From positions 1 to 64,000 of the forward strand of contig NZ_JAJLRA010000001.1 in assembly GCF_020991365.1 (NCBI RefSeq): 64,000 nt of DNA, read 5' to 3'. Every line of letters begins with the position of its first letter. Positions within the stretch are counted from its first letter, which is position 1. The DNA is from Streptacidiphilus sp. ASG 303. Lineage in GTDB: Bacteria; Actinomycetota; Actinomycetes; Streptomycetales; Streptomycetaceae. The notes beneath the pieces are model-generated. The model ran no database searches. It was given only the letters and a program-made list of their open reading frames with translations, and was not told the DNA's origin. Below, one piece after another: positions 9,251-18,296 of this stretch. The position numbers were made by a program, and so were the translations under genes.

Positions 9251-9306
9251 GTTTGACTGGTCACCGGCCCTGACCGCCACCGCCGTCCGTACTTTCGGGA
9301 GTACCC

Positions 9307-9870
9307 ATGTCCGTCCGCATCCTCGCGCTCGTCGGCAGCCTCCGCGCCGGCTCCCACAACCGCCAGCTCGCCGAGGCGGCCGTCAAGCTCGCCCCCGAGG
9401 GCACCGAGGTCGAGCTCTACGAGGGCCTCGCCGACGTGCCGTTCTACAACGAGGACCTCGACGTCGAGGGCTCCCTGGCGGAGGCGGCCGTCCGTCTGCG
9501 CGAGGCCGCCGGCCGGGCCGACGCCTTCCTGCTCTTCTCGCCCGAGTACAACGGCACCATCCCCGCCGTGCTGAAGAACGCGATCGACTGGCTGTCCCGC
9601 CCGCGCGGCGCCGGCGGCTTCATGGGCAAGCCCGCCGCCGTCGTCGGCACCGCCTACGGCCAGTTCGGCGGCGTGTGGGCGCAGGACGAGGCCCGCAAGG
9701 CCCTGGGCATCGCCGGCGCGGAGGTCCTGGAGGACGTGAAGCTGTCCGTCCCCGGCTCCGTCGTGCGCTTCGCCGAGACCCACCCGCTGGACGACGCCGA
9801 GGTCGCCGACCAGCTCGCCGCCGTGCTGACCCGCCTCTCCGCCGAGGCCGGCCGGCCCGCCGCCGTCTGA
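9307..9870 (+). CDS. NADPH-dependent FMN reductase (flavodoxin fold)
   Basis: A 187-residue quinone/azo-type reductase of the NAD(P)H-dependent FMN reductase family. The phosphate-binding loop GSLRAGSHNRQL is at residues 10-21. The isoalloxazine loop SPEYNGTIPAVLKNAIDW is near residue 78. It probably reduces quinones or other electrophiles. The divergent TetR regulator and twin operators indicate induction by a toxic or redox-active compound, which is an inference. Confidence 0.92.
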   Translation: MSVRILALVGSLRAGSHNRQLAEAAVKLAPEGTEVELYEGLADVPFYNEDLDVEGSLAEAAVRLREAAGRADAFLLFSPEYNGTIPAVLKNAIDWLSRPRGAGGFMGKPAAVVGTAYGQFGGVWAQDEARKALGIAGAEVLEDVKLSVPGSVVRFAETHPLDDAEVADQLAAVLTRLSAEAGRPAAV

Positions 9871-9986
9871 CCCCCGCTCCTCCCCCGCCGGCCCCGAAGC
9901 ACGGGTGCAGGACCGCGCGGCCGCAGCGAGGCGGCCGTGCCGGAAGCGAGGCCCCCGCGACGGGCGGGGGCGGGAGGCAGGTGGAC

Positions 9987-10613
9987 ATGTCGAAGGCCAC
10001 GAGGACCGTCCGCAGGAGCGCCGCCGGTGCGGTCGCGGCCCTGGCCGCGGTCGCCGGGGGACTCACCGGGGCCGGGCCCGCCGCGGCCGCGCCCGCCGCG
10101 GAGCCGAAGCCGGTCGCGTCGCTCGACGTGCAGCGCTACCTCGGCCACTGGTACCAGGTGGCGGCCGTCCCGGCCCTGTACGAGGTCCAGTGCCTGCGCA
10201 ACAGCGCCGCCGACTACGGCGCCACGGACCGGGGCACGGTGGCGGTGCGGAACTCCTGCACCTCCCTCTTCGGCCTCACCAGCACCGTCAAGGGGGACGC
10301 GAAGCCGCTCGACGCCACGGGCGCGCGGCTCAACGTCTCCTTCGTCAGGCTCGGCGGCACGTGGACCCACACCTCCACCGCGAACTACATCGTGGTCGGG
10401 CTCGACCGGGACTACCGGTGGGCGGTGGTCACCGACTCCGCACGGCGCAGCGGGTTCGTCCTCTCCCGCACCCCCTCGCTGACCGCAGGGCAGACCGGGG
10501 CCGCCCGGGACGCGCTGCGGGCCGCCGGCGTCGACCCCTGCTCGCTGCGGACGACCGCCCAGGACGCCACCGCGCAGGGCGCCGGGCAGCAGGGCGGGCA
10601 GCGCTTCTGCTGA
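9987..10613 (+). CDS. secreted lipocalin-family protein (Blc-like)
   Basis: A 208-residue protein with a Sec signal (about 1-35, ending AAAAP). The lipocalin signature DVQRYLGHWYQVAAVP follows, then C-L-R-N-S and later strands VVGLDRDYRWAVVTD, the conserved Blc motif. ATG at 9987 is preferred over longer frames because of GGGAGG upstream and the signal peptide. There is no lipobox, so it is probably secreted rather than anchored. Bacterial lipocalins bind lysophospholipids or fatty acids. The C-terminus has a Gln/Gly-rich tail ending in Cys. Confidence 0.88.
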   Translation: MSKATRTVRRSAAGAVAALAAVAGGLTGAGPAAAAPAAEPKPVASLDVQRYLGHWYQVAAVPALYEVQCLRNSAADYGATDRGTVAVRNSCTSLFGLTSTVKGDAKPLDATGARLNVSFVRLGGTWTHTSTANYIVVGLDRDYRWAVVTDSARRSGFVLSRTPSLTAGQTGAARDALRAAGVDPCSLRTTAQDATAQGAGQQGGQRFC

Positions 10614-10770
10614 ACCGGCGGACGCGGACGGCCGGGGCCGGCCGGGGCACGTGCGCGGTCCCGGCCGCTCCCGGCCGCCCCGGGCCGTCCCGGGCGCGCC
10701 GGTGCGCGGGCGGCGGGCCGCCCGCCGGCCGGACGGCAGCGGATGCACGGGCCGCCGCGGAGGTGTACCC

Positions 10771-11877
10771 ATGATGGGTATGCGGTACCGGCGGCGGCGT
10801 GCGAGCGGGGCGGAGCAGCGGCCGCCCGCGGCCCTGGTCGCGGTGCCCGTCGTCCTGGTCGTGCTGATCACCGTCGCCGACATCCTCTCGCCGGACCACA
10901 TCCACCTGGGACCGCTGCTGGTGGTCGCCCCGGCCCTGACCTCGTCGTTCGCCGGGCCCCGGCTGACCGCGGCCGTCGCGGCGCTCGCCGTCGGCGCCCA
11001 GGTCGTGATCGCCGTCGTCCGCAACAGCATCACCACCTCGAACCACGAGACCCAGATCGCGGCCCTGGTCCTGGTGTCGGCCTTCGTCGTGTTCTTCAGC
11101 CGCCTGCAGGAGCGCCGCGACGCGGAGCTGGCACAGGTGCGGTCGGTCTCCGAGGCGGCGCAGCAGGTGCTCCTCAGGCCGCTGCCGCGCCGGATCGGCC
11201 CGCTGCAGGTCGCCTCCGTCTACCTGGCCGCCGAGGACCACGCGCGGATCGGCGGCGACTTCTACGCGGCGGTCCGCACCCCGGGCGGGACGAGACTGCT
11301 GATCGGGGACGTCCGCGGCAAGGGCATGGAGGCCGTGGACCATGCGGCGCTCGTCCTGGGCGCCTTCCGCGCGGCCGCCCACCGCAACCCGGACCTGCCC
11401 GCGCTGGCGGCCCACCTGGACGGCGCCGTCAGCTGGAACACCTCCCCGCACACGGGGGAGGCGGGCGAGGCCTTCGCCACGGCGGTCCTGGTCGACATCC
11501 CCGACGACGCCCCGGAGGTGCACCTGCTGACCTGCGGGCACCCGCCGCCCCTGCTGCTCCGGCACGGCACCGCCGTCAGCCTCGACGCCCGGCGGCCCGA
11601 CCCGCCGCTCGGCCTCGGCTCCCTGCTGCCGGACACGGGCGCCGTCGACGTCTTCCCCTTCCGCAAGGGGGACGTGCTGCTCCTGTACACCGACGGCGTG
11701 GTCGAGGCGCGGGACGCGCGCGGCTCCTTCTACCCGCTCGCGGAGCGCGTCGCCTCCTGGCGCCACACCTGGTCGCCCGACCACCTCGTCGACCGCATCC
11801 ACGGCGAGCTCACCGCCCACACCGACGGCACGCTCGACGACGACGTGGCTCTCCTCGCCGTGCGCCGGACGGCCTGA
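10771..11877 (+). CDS. membrane PP2C/SpoIIE-type serine phosphatase
   Basis: The 368-residue protein has several transmembrane helices in the first 110 residues and a helical linker (SRLQERRDAEL). An RsbU/SpoIIE catalytic domain follows from about 135. Metal-binding acidic motifs are visible: RIGGDFYAAV, LIGDVRGKGMEAV, LLYTDGVVEARD and DDDVALLAV. It would dephosphorylate STAS-type anti-anti-sigma factors. STAS/RsbW genes lie far off in this window (50590-51340, 55427). ATG 10771 is preferred because GGAGG precedes it by 7 nt. Confidence 0.9.
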   Translation: MMGMRYRRRRASGAEQRPPAALVAVPVVLVVLITVADILSPDHIHLGPLLVVAPALTSSFAGPRLTAAVAALAVGAQVVIAVVRNSITTSNHETQIAALVLVSAFVVFFSRLQERRDAELAQVRSVSEAAQQVLLRPLPRRIGPLQVASVYLAAEDHARIGGDFYAAVRTPGGTRLLIGDVRGKGMEAVDHAALVLGAFRAAAHRNPDLPALAAHLDGAVSWNTSPHTGEAGEAFATAVLVDIPDDAPEVHLLTCGHPPPLLLRHGTAVSLDARRPDPPLGLGSLLPDTGAVDVFPFRKGDVLLLYTDGVVEARDARGSFYPLAERVASWRHTWSPDHLVDRIHGELTAHTDGTLDDDVALLAVRRTA

Positions 11878-11906
11878 CCGGGGCGGTCCCCGCCCGGGCC
11901 GGTCCC

Positions 11907-11954
11907 GGTCAGGGCCGGACACGGTCAGGGCCGGACACAGTCAGGGCCGGACAC
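11907..11954 (+). repeat. three tandem 16-bp repeats
   Basis: GGTCAGGGCCGGACAC is repeated at 11907-11922 and 11923-11938, with one near-copy at 11939-11954. The array ends just upstream of a TAGCCT box (11963-11968) and the next start codon. Confidence 0.8.
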
Positions 11955-11975
11955 GGTCGCGGTAGCCTGTCGGCC

Positions 11976-12878
11976 ATGCTGCTGCCGGGAAGACGGGGGC
12001 GCGGACGGCGCCGGGGACGGCACCCCGTGGACGGCTGGCGCGCCACCGTGGTGGAGCGGCGCACCGCCAGGGGCGGGGCGCCGTGGGACGACGGCCCCGC
12101 CGACGGGCCCCGCACCCTGGTCCGCACGGCGGACGGCCTCACCGTCGCCGCGGACGGCCGGGAGGTGCTCTGCACGGGCCCGGACGGACGGACCCGCTGG
12201 TCGCACGCCTGCGCCGGACCGCCCCGGGAGGCGTACGCCTCCGGCGGGCGGCTGCTCGTCGCGACGGACTCCCCCGACTACCACCCCTGGGGCCACCTCG
12301 GCCCCGCGCTGCTGCTGGACCTCGGCACCGGGGCGGTCGTCGCGGAGCTGCGCGGCGAGCACGGCGCGGCCCTGGACGGCGGGCGGTTCCTGCTCGGACT
12401 GGCCGGGTACGACGTGTTCGACACCTGGCGGCACGGCCCGGACGGCGCCCTGGAGGACGCCTGGCGCAGCTTCGGCCACTACGTGGCGGGCCCTGGCGGC
12501 GACGTGCGGGTGGTGGAGCGGACGTCCCCGCCGGACCGCCCCTGCCGGGTGGTGCGGCTGCTGCCCGGCGGGACGGTGGAGGAGGGTCCCGTCCTGGCCG
12601 GCAGCCAGGTGCCCGCTCCGGTGGTCCTGCCGGACGGGACGCTGGTCGTGCTGGACGCGGGGGTGCTGCGGGCCGTCGACGGGACGCTGCACGACGCGGC
12701 GCTCGCCCGGCTGCTGCCCCACCCGGCGGGGGAGGCGTGGCGGTTCGACGGCCGGCGGGCCCTCGACGGGGACCGGATCGGCGTCCGGATCGACGAGCGC
12801 GCCCGGGAGGACCGCACCCGGCGGACCACGCACCTCTGGTCGGTCGCGCTGCGCCACGACGGCCGGACGGCCGGCTGA
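11976..12878 (+). CDS. hypothetical protein, propeller-like
   Basis: A 300-residue protein that I do not recognise. After a basic N-terminus (PGRRGRGRRRGR) it has repeated short beta-blade-like units such as GLTVAADGREVLCTGPDGRTRWSHACAGP and GALLLDLGTG-type strands, reminiscent of PQQ or WD-like propellers. No signal peptide or helix is seen. TAGCCT lies 7 nt upstream of the ATG and there is no Shine-Dalgarno, so translation may be leaderless. It is convergent with the universal stress protein gene. Confidence 0.75.
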   Translation: MLLPGRRGRGRRRGRHPVDGWRATVVERRTARGGAPWDDGPADGPRTLVRTADGLTVAADGREVLCTGPDGRTRWSHACAGPPREAYASGGRLLVATDSPDYHPWGHLGPALLLDLGTGAVVAELRGEHGAALDGGRFLLGLAGYDVFDTWRHGPDGALEDAWRSFGHYVAGPGGDVRVVERTSPPDRPCRVVRLLPGGTVEEGPVLAGSQVPAPVVLPDGTLVVLDAGVLRAVDGTLHDAALARLLPHPAGEAWRFDGRRALDGDRIGVRIDERAREDRTRRTTHLWSVALRHDGRTAG

Positions 12879-12953
12879 GGCGCCCCGGAACGGCGGGGCG
12901 GGCACCCGGGTCAGGAGCCCCCGGGGCGTCCGCGGGACCTCCGCGGGCGGCTC

Positions 12954-13949
12954 TCAGGGCAGGACGAGGTGGGTGGTGTCGTCCCACTGCGGGCCGCCGG
13001 TGCTGCTGTCCCAGTCGCGCTCCTCGTCGAGGCGCTCCTCGCGGTCCCACGGGTACGCCGGCTCCGGGGCGGCGGGCACGACCACCACGTGCGAGGAGGC
13101 GCGGTGCACCGCGTGCCCCGCGACCGAGCCGAGGCCGGCGGCCGAGCGGACGATCGAGGACGACACCTCGCCGGAGGCCCGCCCCACGGACCCGCAGACC
13201 AGCAGGTCGGCGTGGGCGGCCCGCTCCACCAGGGTCCGGACCGGGTCCGACCGGCGCACCACCTCGACCACGGCCGTCAGCCCGCGTCCGCTGGGGGTGG
13301 GGGGCAGCTGCTCCACGGTGAAGCGCATCATCCGCCGCGCGGCGGCGGCGGTCTCGTCCTCGGAGTGGCCGGGCCACTGCCAGGGCCAGACGACGTGCAC
13401 GACGCGGAGCCGGGCGCGGTGCAGGTCCGCCTCGCGGAACGCCCAGAGCAGGGCGGCGCGCCCGGCCGCCGAGTCGTCGATCCCGACCAGGACCTCGCGG
13501 ACGTGGTGCGGCCGGTCCCGGACGAGGACGGTGGGGCACGCGGCGGAGACCGCGCAGCGCAGGGCGGTGGCGCCCAGGAGCTGCTCGCGCAGGCCGCTGG
13601 TGCCGGCGGCGCCGAGGACGAGCAGCCCGGCCGTCCGCGCCGCCCCGACCAGGTCGGACGCGGGACCGGCCAGGGCGGACTCGGCGGGTACGGCGGAGCG
13701 CTCCACGGCGACGGCCGGGTCGGGCGGGACGGGCAGGTGCCGGTCCACGTCGGCGAGCACCGCGTCGTCCTCCGCCCTCGCGTCCCCGGCGGCGCCGAAC
13801 CAGCGGCGCAGGGGGTGCCCGACGCCCGTCACGTGGACGGCGTGCAGCCCGGTGCGGCGGCGGGACGCCTCCCGGTACGCCCAGTCGAACGCGGCCCACG
13901 AGAGGTCCGAGCCGTCGATGCCGACGACCACCCCGCCCGGCGTGTCCAT
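12954..13949 (-). CDS. tandem-domain universal stress protein
   Basis: A 331-residue cytoplasmic protein with two UspA domains. Domain 1 begins VVVGIDGSDLSWAAFDWA and has VLGAAGTSGLREQLLGAT. Domain 2 begins VLVGIDDSAAGRAALLWA and has VCGSVGRASGEVSSSIVRS. The G-x2-G...G(S/T) ATP-binding pattern is partly kept in domain 1. The C-terminus adds an acidic tail after VVVVPAAPEP. Such proteins accompany dormancy and oxygen or nutrient stress responses. The start is the ATG preceding TPGG. Confidence 0.92.
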   Translation of the reverse strand: MDTPGGVVVGIDGSDLSWAAFDWAYREASRRRTGLHAVHVTGVGHPLRRWFGAAGDARAEDDAVLADVDRHLPVPPDPAVAVERSAVPAESALAGPASDLVGAARTAGLLVLGAAGTSGLREQLLGATALRCAVSAACPTVLVRDRPHHVREVLVGIDDSAAGRAALLWAFREADLHRARLRVVHVVWPWQWPGHSEDETAAAARRMMRFTVEQLPPTPSGRGLTAVVEVVRRSDPVRTLVERAAHADLLVCGSVGRASGEVSSSIVRSAAGLGSVAGHAVHRASSHVVVVPAAPEPAYPWDREERLDEERDWDSSTGGPQWDDTTHLVLP

Positions 13950-14164
13950 CCATCCGCTCCCGCGTGCTCGTCCCGTCCGCCGGCTCCGCGCGGCGCCTCC
14001 CTCCAGCAGAGCCCGGCGGCGGGCGGGGCGCGACCGGTCGGGCGCATCGGGGTGACGGGCGGCCGCCGGGCGGAGCCGGTGGCGGGGGTCCGGGACCGCC
14101 GCGGCCGGGCGGCGGGGCCGCCGGGCCGCAGGGTCACAGGGCCGCCGGGCCGCCGGGAGGTCCG

Positions 14165-14566
14165 TCAGACGCGGCCCATGGTGCGGGTGACGCGGATCTC
14201 CAGGACGACCCGCTCGGGGTTGGCGCGCGGCACGCGGTACCGCTCGGTGTAGCGGCGCACGGCGTCGGCGACGGCCTCCGGCTCGTCGCGGACGACGGCC
14301 ATGCCCTCCAGGGTGGCCCAGCGGGCGCCGTCGACCTGGCAGACGGCGACGCGTGCGCCGCCGGGGCCGGCGGCCAGGACGTTGCGGGCCTTGCGGCTGC
14401 CCCTGCCGGTGATGACCCGGGCCAGGCCGGCGTCGGCGTCGTAGGTCACGCCGACGGGGACGAGGTGGGGCGTGCCGTCCGGCCGGGGGGTGCAGAGGGT
14501 GCAGAGGTGTCGCTCGCGCCAGAAGTCCAGGTAGGCGTCGTCGGTGCGGAGCGGGGCGGTCGTCAT
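14165..14566 (-). CDS. PPOX-class (split beta-barrel) flavin/F420-dependent protein
   Basis: A 133-residue protein of the pyridoxamine-phosphate-oxidase-like superfamily: FWRERHLCTLCTPRPDGTPH, VPVGVTYDADAGLARVITG, ARVAVCQVDGARWATLEG. Small Streptomyces members commonly use F420H2. Start ATG 14566 follows GGAGG; upstream extension gives only Pro-rich low-complexity sequence. It lies next to the Usp gene, a common pairing in actinobacteria. The substrate is unknown. Confidence 0.88.
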   Translation of the reverse strand: MTTAPLRTDDAYLDFWRERHLCTLCTPRPDGTPHLVPVGVTYDADAGLARVITGRGSRKARNVLAAGPGGARVAVCQVDGARWATLEGMAVVRDEPEAVADAVRRYTERYRVPRANPERVVLEIRVTRTMGRV

Positions 14567-14800
14567 GGGGTCGTCCTCCGGTACGGGAGCGCGCGGCGGG
14601 GCCGCGGCGGGGCTGCGGCCCGCGGTCGCTCGGGGCCATCCTCCCGCGTCCGGAGGGGGGTCGGGCCCGACCGGGGGCACGGCGCGCCACGGGCGGGGTG
14701 TGCCATGGGCGGGGTGCGCCACGGCGGGGCCCGGCGCCGGCAGGACCCAGGGCCGGGCGGGCGGGCAGGACCCACGGCCGGGCGGCCGGCGCGGCCGGGC

Positions 14801-15361
14801 TCAGCCCGCCGCGCCGGGGCCGCCGGGCGGCGCGGCGCCGGCCGCGGGGTCCGCCCCGGCCTCCGCCGCGGAGGCGGCGCGCACCGCGGCGGCGGCCCCG
14901 GAGAGGAAGCGGGCGACCGCGTCGCGCTCGTCCGGGCCGAGGGCGGCGACCACGCCGTCCACCGCGTCGATCAGCGGCTGGAGGGCCCCGGCGAGCTCCT
15001 GCCGGGCGTGGGCGGTGGTGTGGACGACCTGGCGGCGGCGGTCGGTGGGGTGCGGCGCGCGCGTGACGTGGCCGGCGGCCTGGAGCCGGTCGACCAGCGC
15101 CGTCGCGGAGGCGGAGCGGATGCCGAGCCGGTCGCCGAGCTCGACGGGCCCGAGGCCGCCGCCCTCGGCCAGGCGCTCCCCCTCGATCAGGTGCTCCAGG
15201 GCGCCGAGGTCGGTGGCCCCCATGCCCAGGCGGCGGGCGAGGGCGTGCTCGGCCTCGCGGTTGGCCCGCAGGAGTTCGCGCAGCGCCCAGGCCACCTCGC
15301 TGCCGCTGACCGGCACGGCGGCCCGGGGCTCCCCGGGCGCAGGGGTGTGCTCGCCCGCCAT
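14801..15361 (-). CDS. MarR-family transcriptional regulator
   Basis: A 186-residue protein with a winged-helix MarR core: LRELLRANREAEHALARRLG, LGPVELGDRLGIRSASATALVDRL, and the wing HVTRAPHPTDRRRQVVHTT. The C-terminus is Ala-rich. It is divergent from a 14-helix MFS drug exporter with a perfect inverted repeat between them. Repression of the pump with release by its substrate is the expected arrangement. Confidence 0.92.
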   Translation of the reverse strand: MAGEHTPAPGEPRAAVPVSGSEVAWALRELLRANREAEHALARRLGMGATDLGALEHLIEGERLAEGGGLGPVELGDRLGIRSASATALVDRLQAAGHVTRAPHPTDRRRQVVHTTAHARQELAGALQPLIDAVDGVVAALGPDERDAVARFLSGAAAAVRAASAAEAGADPAAGAAPPGGPGAAG

Positions 15362-15384
15362 CGCGTTGACTCCTTCCGCATTTC

Positions 15385-15399
15385 GCTAGAAAATCTAGC
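15385..15399. promoter_or_regulatory. MarR operator between marR and mfs
   Basis: GCTAGAAAATCTAGC is a perfect 6-3-6 inverted repeat. It overlaps TAGATT on the minus strand (15392-15397), a candidate -10 for the marR gene, and lies downstream of TTGACT (15366-15371) facing the MFS gene. Confidence 0.8.
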
Positions 15400-15467
15400 T
15401 ACCAGCTTTCCGAACCATCCTGTCGGTCCGAGGCCGATTGTCGCGCACGGGCCGCGAAGGAGCCATC

Positions 15468-17144
15468 GTGAGCAGCCTGTCCGAAGGGACACCGCCCGCC
15501 CGGCCCGCCGCCGGACCCGACCGCCACCGGTGGTGGGGCCTGGTGGCGATCAGCCTCGGCGTCTCCCTGATCATCGTCGACTCGACCATCGTCAACGTCG
15601 CCGTGCCCAGCATCATCGACGACCTGGGCATCACCTCCAGCGACGCCCAGTGGGTCCAGGAGTCCTACACCCTCGTCTTCGCGGCGCTGCTGCTCCTGGC
15701 GGGCCGGACGGCGGACCGGCTGGGGCGCCGGCGGGTCTTCCTCACCGGCGTGCTGGTCTTCATGGCCGCCAGCGTCCTCGCCGCCACGGCGGGCTCGGGT
15801 CCGGCGCTGATCGGCAGCCGCCTGCTGCAGGGCGTCGGCGGCGCGATGATCCTGCCGACCTCCCTCTCCCTGATCAACGCCACCTTCCGCGGGGGCGACC
15901 GCGGCAAGGCCTTCGCGATCTGGGGCTCCACGATCGGCGGCACCGCCGCGCTCGGCCCGCTGCTCGGCGGCTGGCTGACGGCCGACTTCTCCTGGCGCTG
16001 GGCGTTCGGCATCAACATCCCCTTCGGCCTGCTGGTGCTCGGCGGCGCCCTGGCCTTCCTGCCGGAGAGCCGGGACCGCAGCGGGGACGGCGGCGTCGAC
16101 CTGCCCGGCGCCCTGCTGTCGGTGGTCGGCTTCACCGGCATCGTCTTCGGACTCATCGAGGGGCGCACCTACGGCTGGTGGCGGCTGGAGCAGCCGTTCC
16201 ACGCGCTGGGCCTGGAGCTGACGGGGGGCCTGTCGCCGGTGCCCGCCGCCTTCGCCGCGGGGGCGGTCGCGCTCGCCGCCTTCGCCGCGGTGGAGGTCCG
16301 CCGCAACCGGGCGGGGCGGCCCGCCATGCTCGACCTGCGCCTCTTCCGCATCCCTACGTTCCGCAACGGCAACGTGGTGGCGGGCGTGGTGAGCCTGGGC
16401 GAGTTCGGCCTGCTCTTCTCGCTGCCGCTGTGGCTGCAGAACGTCCTCGGGTACTCCGCGCTCCAGGCGGGCGTCGCCCTGCTGCCGCTGGCGATCGGCA
16501 GCTTCGTGGCGAGCGGTCTGGGCGCGGTGCTGGGGCAGCGTGTCGGCACGGTCAACGTGGTGATCGCGGGCATCGCCCTGGAACTGGTGGGCGTGGCCGG
16601 GGTCGGCGTGGTCGCCGGGCCGGACACCAGCGGCTGGGCGGTGGCGCCGTTCCTCTTCCTGTACGGGGCGGGCGTGGGCTGGGCCACGGCGCAGATCACC
16701 GGCATCACGCTCTCCGACGTGCCGGTGGAGCAGTCGGGCCAGGGGTCGGGCATCCAGAGCACCGCCCGCCAGATCGGCTCGGCGCTCGGCATCGCCGTCC
16801 TCGGCACCGTGCTCTTCACCTCCCTGGAGAGCGGGCTGTCGGACTCCCTGACCTCCTCGGGCACACCGGCCCCGCAGGCGCACGCGACCGCCCGGCTCGT
16901 CCGCGACACCGCGGGCAGCGCCATCCCCGCGCTGGAGCGGAGCCCGGGAACCCGGCCGGCGGCCGACCGGGCGCGGACGGCGCTGTCCGACGCGACGTCA
17001 TGGGCCGCGTACAGCGCGGCGGCGGCGCTGGGCCTCGGCCTGGCGGCGGCGCTGCGGCTGCGCAGCACCCTGCCGGACCACGGCCGCCCGCAGCGGCCGG
17101 GCGGGGCGCCCGCGCCGTCCCCGGAGGCCGCGGGGAGGGCGTGA
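15468..17144 (+). CDS. MFS multidrug transporter, EmrB/QacA (DHA2) type
   Basis: A 558-residue, 14-helix inner-membrane proton antiporter. Helix 1 has the acidic motif IVDSTIVNVAVPSI. Motif A is GRTADRLGRRRVF and motif C is GSTIGGTAALGPLLGGW. GTG 15468 is chosen because GAAGGAG sits 5 nt upstream; an in-frame upstream codon lacks a site. The divergent MarR gene and shared operator suggest drug-inducible efflux. The C-terminus is Pro/Gly-rich and cytosolic. Confidence 0.93.
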   Translation: MSSLSEGTPPARPAAGPDRHRWWGLVAISLGVSLIIVDSTIVNVAVPSIIDDLGITSSDAQWVQESYTLVFAALLLLAGRTADRLGRRRVFLTGVLVFMAASVLAATAGSGPALIGSRLLQGVGGAMILPTSLSLINATFRGGDRGKAFAIWGSTIGGTAALGPLLGGWLTADFSWRWAFGINIPFGLLVLGGALAFLPESRDRSGDGGVDLPGALLSVVGFTGIVFGLIEGRTYGWWRLEQPFHALGLELTGGLSPVPAAFAAGAVALAAFAAVEVRRNRAGRPAMLDLRLFRIPTFRNGNVVAGVVSLGEFGLLFSLPLWLQNVLGYSALQAGVALLPLAIGSFVASGLGAVLGQRVGTVNVVIAGIALELVGVAGVGVVAGPDTSGWAVAPFLFLYGAGVGWATAQITGITLSDVPVEQSGQGSGIQSTARQIGSALGIAVLGTVLFTSLESGLSDSLTSSGTPAPQAHATARLVRDTAGSAIPALERSPGTRPAADRARTALSDATSWAAYSAAAALGLGLAAALRLRSTLPDHGRPQRPGGAPAPSPEAAGRA

Positions 17145-17161
17145 CCCGCGCGGCGTGCGGA

Positions 17162-17200
17162 CGGGCCCCCGGCCGGGAGCGGATCCCGGCCGGGGGCCCG
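17162..17200 (+). terminator. rho-independent-like hairpin after MFS gene
   Basis: A 17-bp perfect stem (17162-17178 with 17184-17200) has a 5-nt loop, 18 nt after the stop codon. Confidence 0.85.
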
Positions 17201-17318
17201 CGCGCTCCCGGGGCCGGGTGCGGCGCGCGGGTCCGCGGCCGGACGTGCGCGGCGGTGGCATGCACCGGGCGCCGGGCGGGCAGTGGCGGAGCACACCGCT
17301 GTGCAAAGGAGAGGTCAA

Positions 17319-17948
17319 ATGAGCGCACCCACCAGGGCGGAGAGTCAGGACGCGGAGGACCGCGACGGCTCCGGGAGGGCCCCGGCTGCTGCGGACCGCG
17401 ACGCCGGGGGCGCCCCTGCAGGGGGAGCCGCCGACGGGGGCACCCGCGCCGCGGCGGGCGACGACGAGGAGACGCCCAAGGAGCGGGCCGACCGGCGGTG
17501 GAACGAGCTCATCCAGGAGGTGCGGGTGGCCCAGACCGGGGTGCAGATCCTGCTCGGCTTCCTGCTGAGCGTGGCGTTCACCCCGCGCTTCGCCGAACTG
17601 GGCGGCGCGGACCGCACGGTGTACGTCGTCACCGTGGTGCTCGGCGCCGCGACCACCGGCGCCCTCATAGCCCCCGTGGCACTGCACCGGATGCTGAGCG
17701 GCCTGCGGCTGAAGTCCGAGGTGGTCGACGTGGCCGCGCGGCTGACGGCGCTCGGCATGGCCCTGCTGGCCGTCACGCTGGTCTCGGCCCTGCTGCTCCT
17801 GCTGCACGTGGCCACCGGCTCGGCCGCGGCGGAGTGGATCGTGGCGGGCGTGGCGGTGTGGTTCGGCATCTGCTGGTACGCGCTCCCCGCGTGGCTGCGC
17901 CGCCGGGGCGAGCGCCGCAGCGGCGCGGCGGAGCGGGACGCCGGGTGA
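17319..17948 (+). CDS. DUF6328-family membrane protein
   Basis: A 209-residue protein with an acidic disordered N-terminus (about 1-60) and then the family core KERADRRWNELIQEVRVAQT. Four transmembrane helices follow, including GVQILLGFLLSVAFTPRF, TVVLGAATTGALIAPVALHR and two more. The C-terminus is basic (RRRGERR). AAGGAGAGG precedes ATG 17319. The function of this actinobacterial family is unknown. Confidence 0.85.
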   Translation: MSAPTRAESQDAEDRDGSGRAPAAADRDAGGAPAGGAADGGTRAAAGDDEETPKERADRRWNELIQEVRVAQTGVQILLGFLLSVAFTPRFAELGGADRTVYVVTVVLGAATTGALIAPVALHRMLSGLRLKSEVVDVAARLTALGMALLAVTLVSALLLLLHVATGSAAAEWIVAGVAVWFGICWYALPAWLRRRGERRSGAAERDAG

Positions 17949-18296
17949 TCGGGAGGCCCGGAGGCCCGGAGACCGGGAGGCCGGGACGCCCGGAGACCGG
18001 GAGACCGGGACGCCGGGTGACCGGGAGACCGGCCGAGGGGCCCGCAGGGCCCGCCGCGGAAGGACGGCCCCCGCGGGCAATCCGCGGCGGCCGCGGCGGC
18101 GAATCCCCTGGGGCGCCGCTGCGGGGACACGTGCGGCGCCTGCCCCCGCCGGGCGCCCTGACCGGCCCGGCGGGGGCGTCCTCCCCCCGGCGGTGAGCCG
18201 CGCGGGGCGCCGCCGCCCGGCGAGCGCGGCACCGCCGGGCGGGTGAAACCGGGGCGGGCAGGAATCAGCGGCCCGCAGAGGGGCGTTGGCCCCGTC
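17949..18296. other. intergenic: degenerate repeats and terminator
   Basis: 17949-18033 is an imperfect array of GGGAGACC/GGGACGCC words, likely replication slippage. A 12-bp hairpin at 18142-18177 (18142-18153 with 18166-18177) is a probable terminator for the DUF6328 gene. No coding pattern is seen. Confidence 0.7.

Noticed and set aside
9301-9312. Mobile element or attachment site next to tRNA
   Set aside because: No tRNA, integrase or transposase is seen anywhere in the window; gene content and codon bias are uniform.
8322-9986. Long N-terminal extension of the lipocalin frame
   Set aside because: The extension overlaps the FMN-reductase gene and tetR. The signal peptide and Shine-Dalgarno support ATG 9987.
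17949-18033. Possible CRISPR-like array
   Set aside because: Units are only 8-12 bp, imperfect and without distinct spacers; no cas genes are nearby. It is slippage DNA.
13964-18196. 1410-residue plus-strand frame
   Set aside because: Runs across PPOX, MarR, MFS and DUF6328 genes in other frames; no domain and Arg/Gly/Pro-rich composition. It is a product of high GC only.
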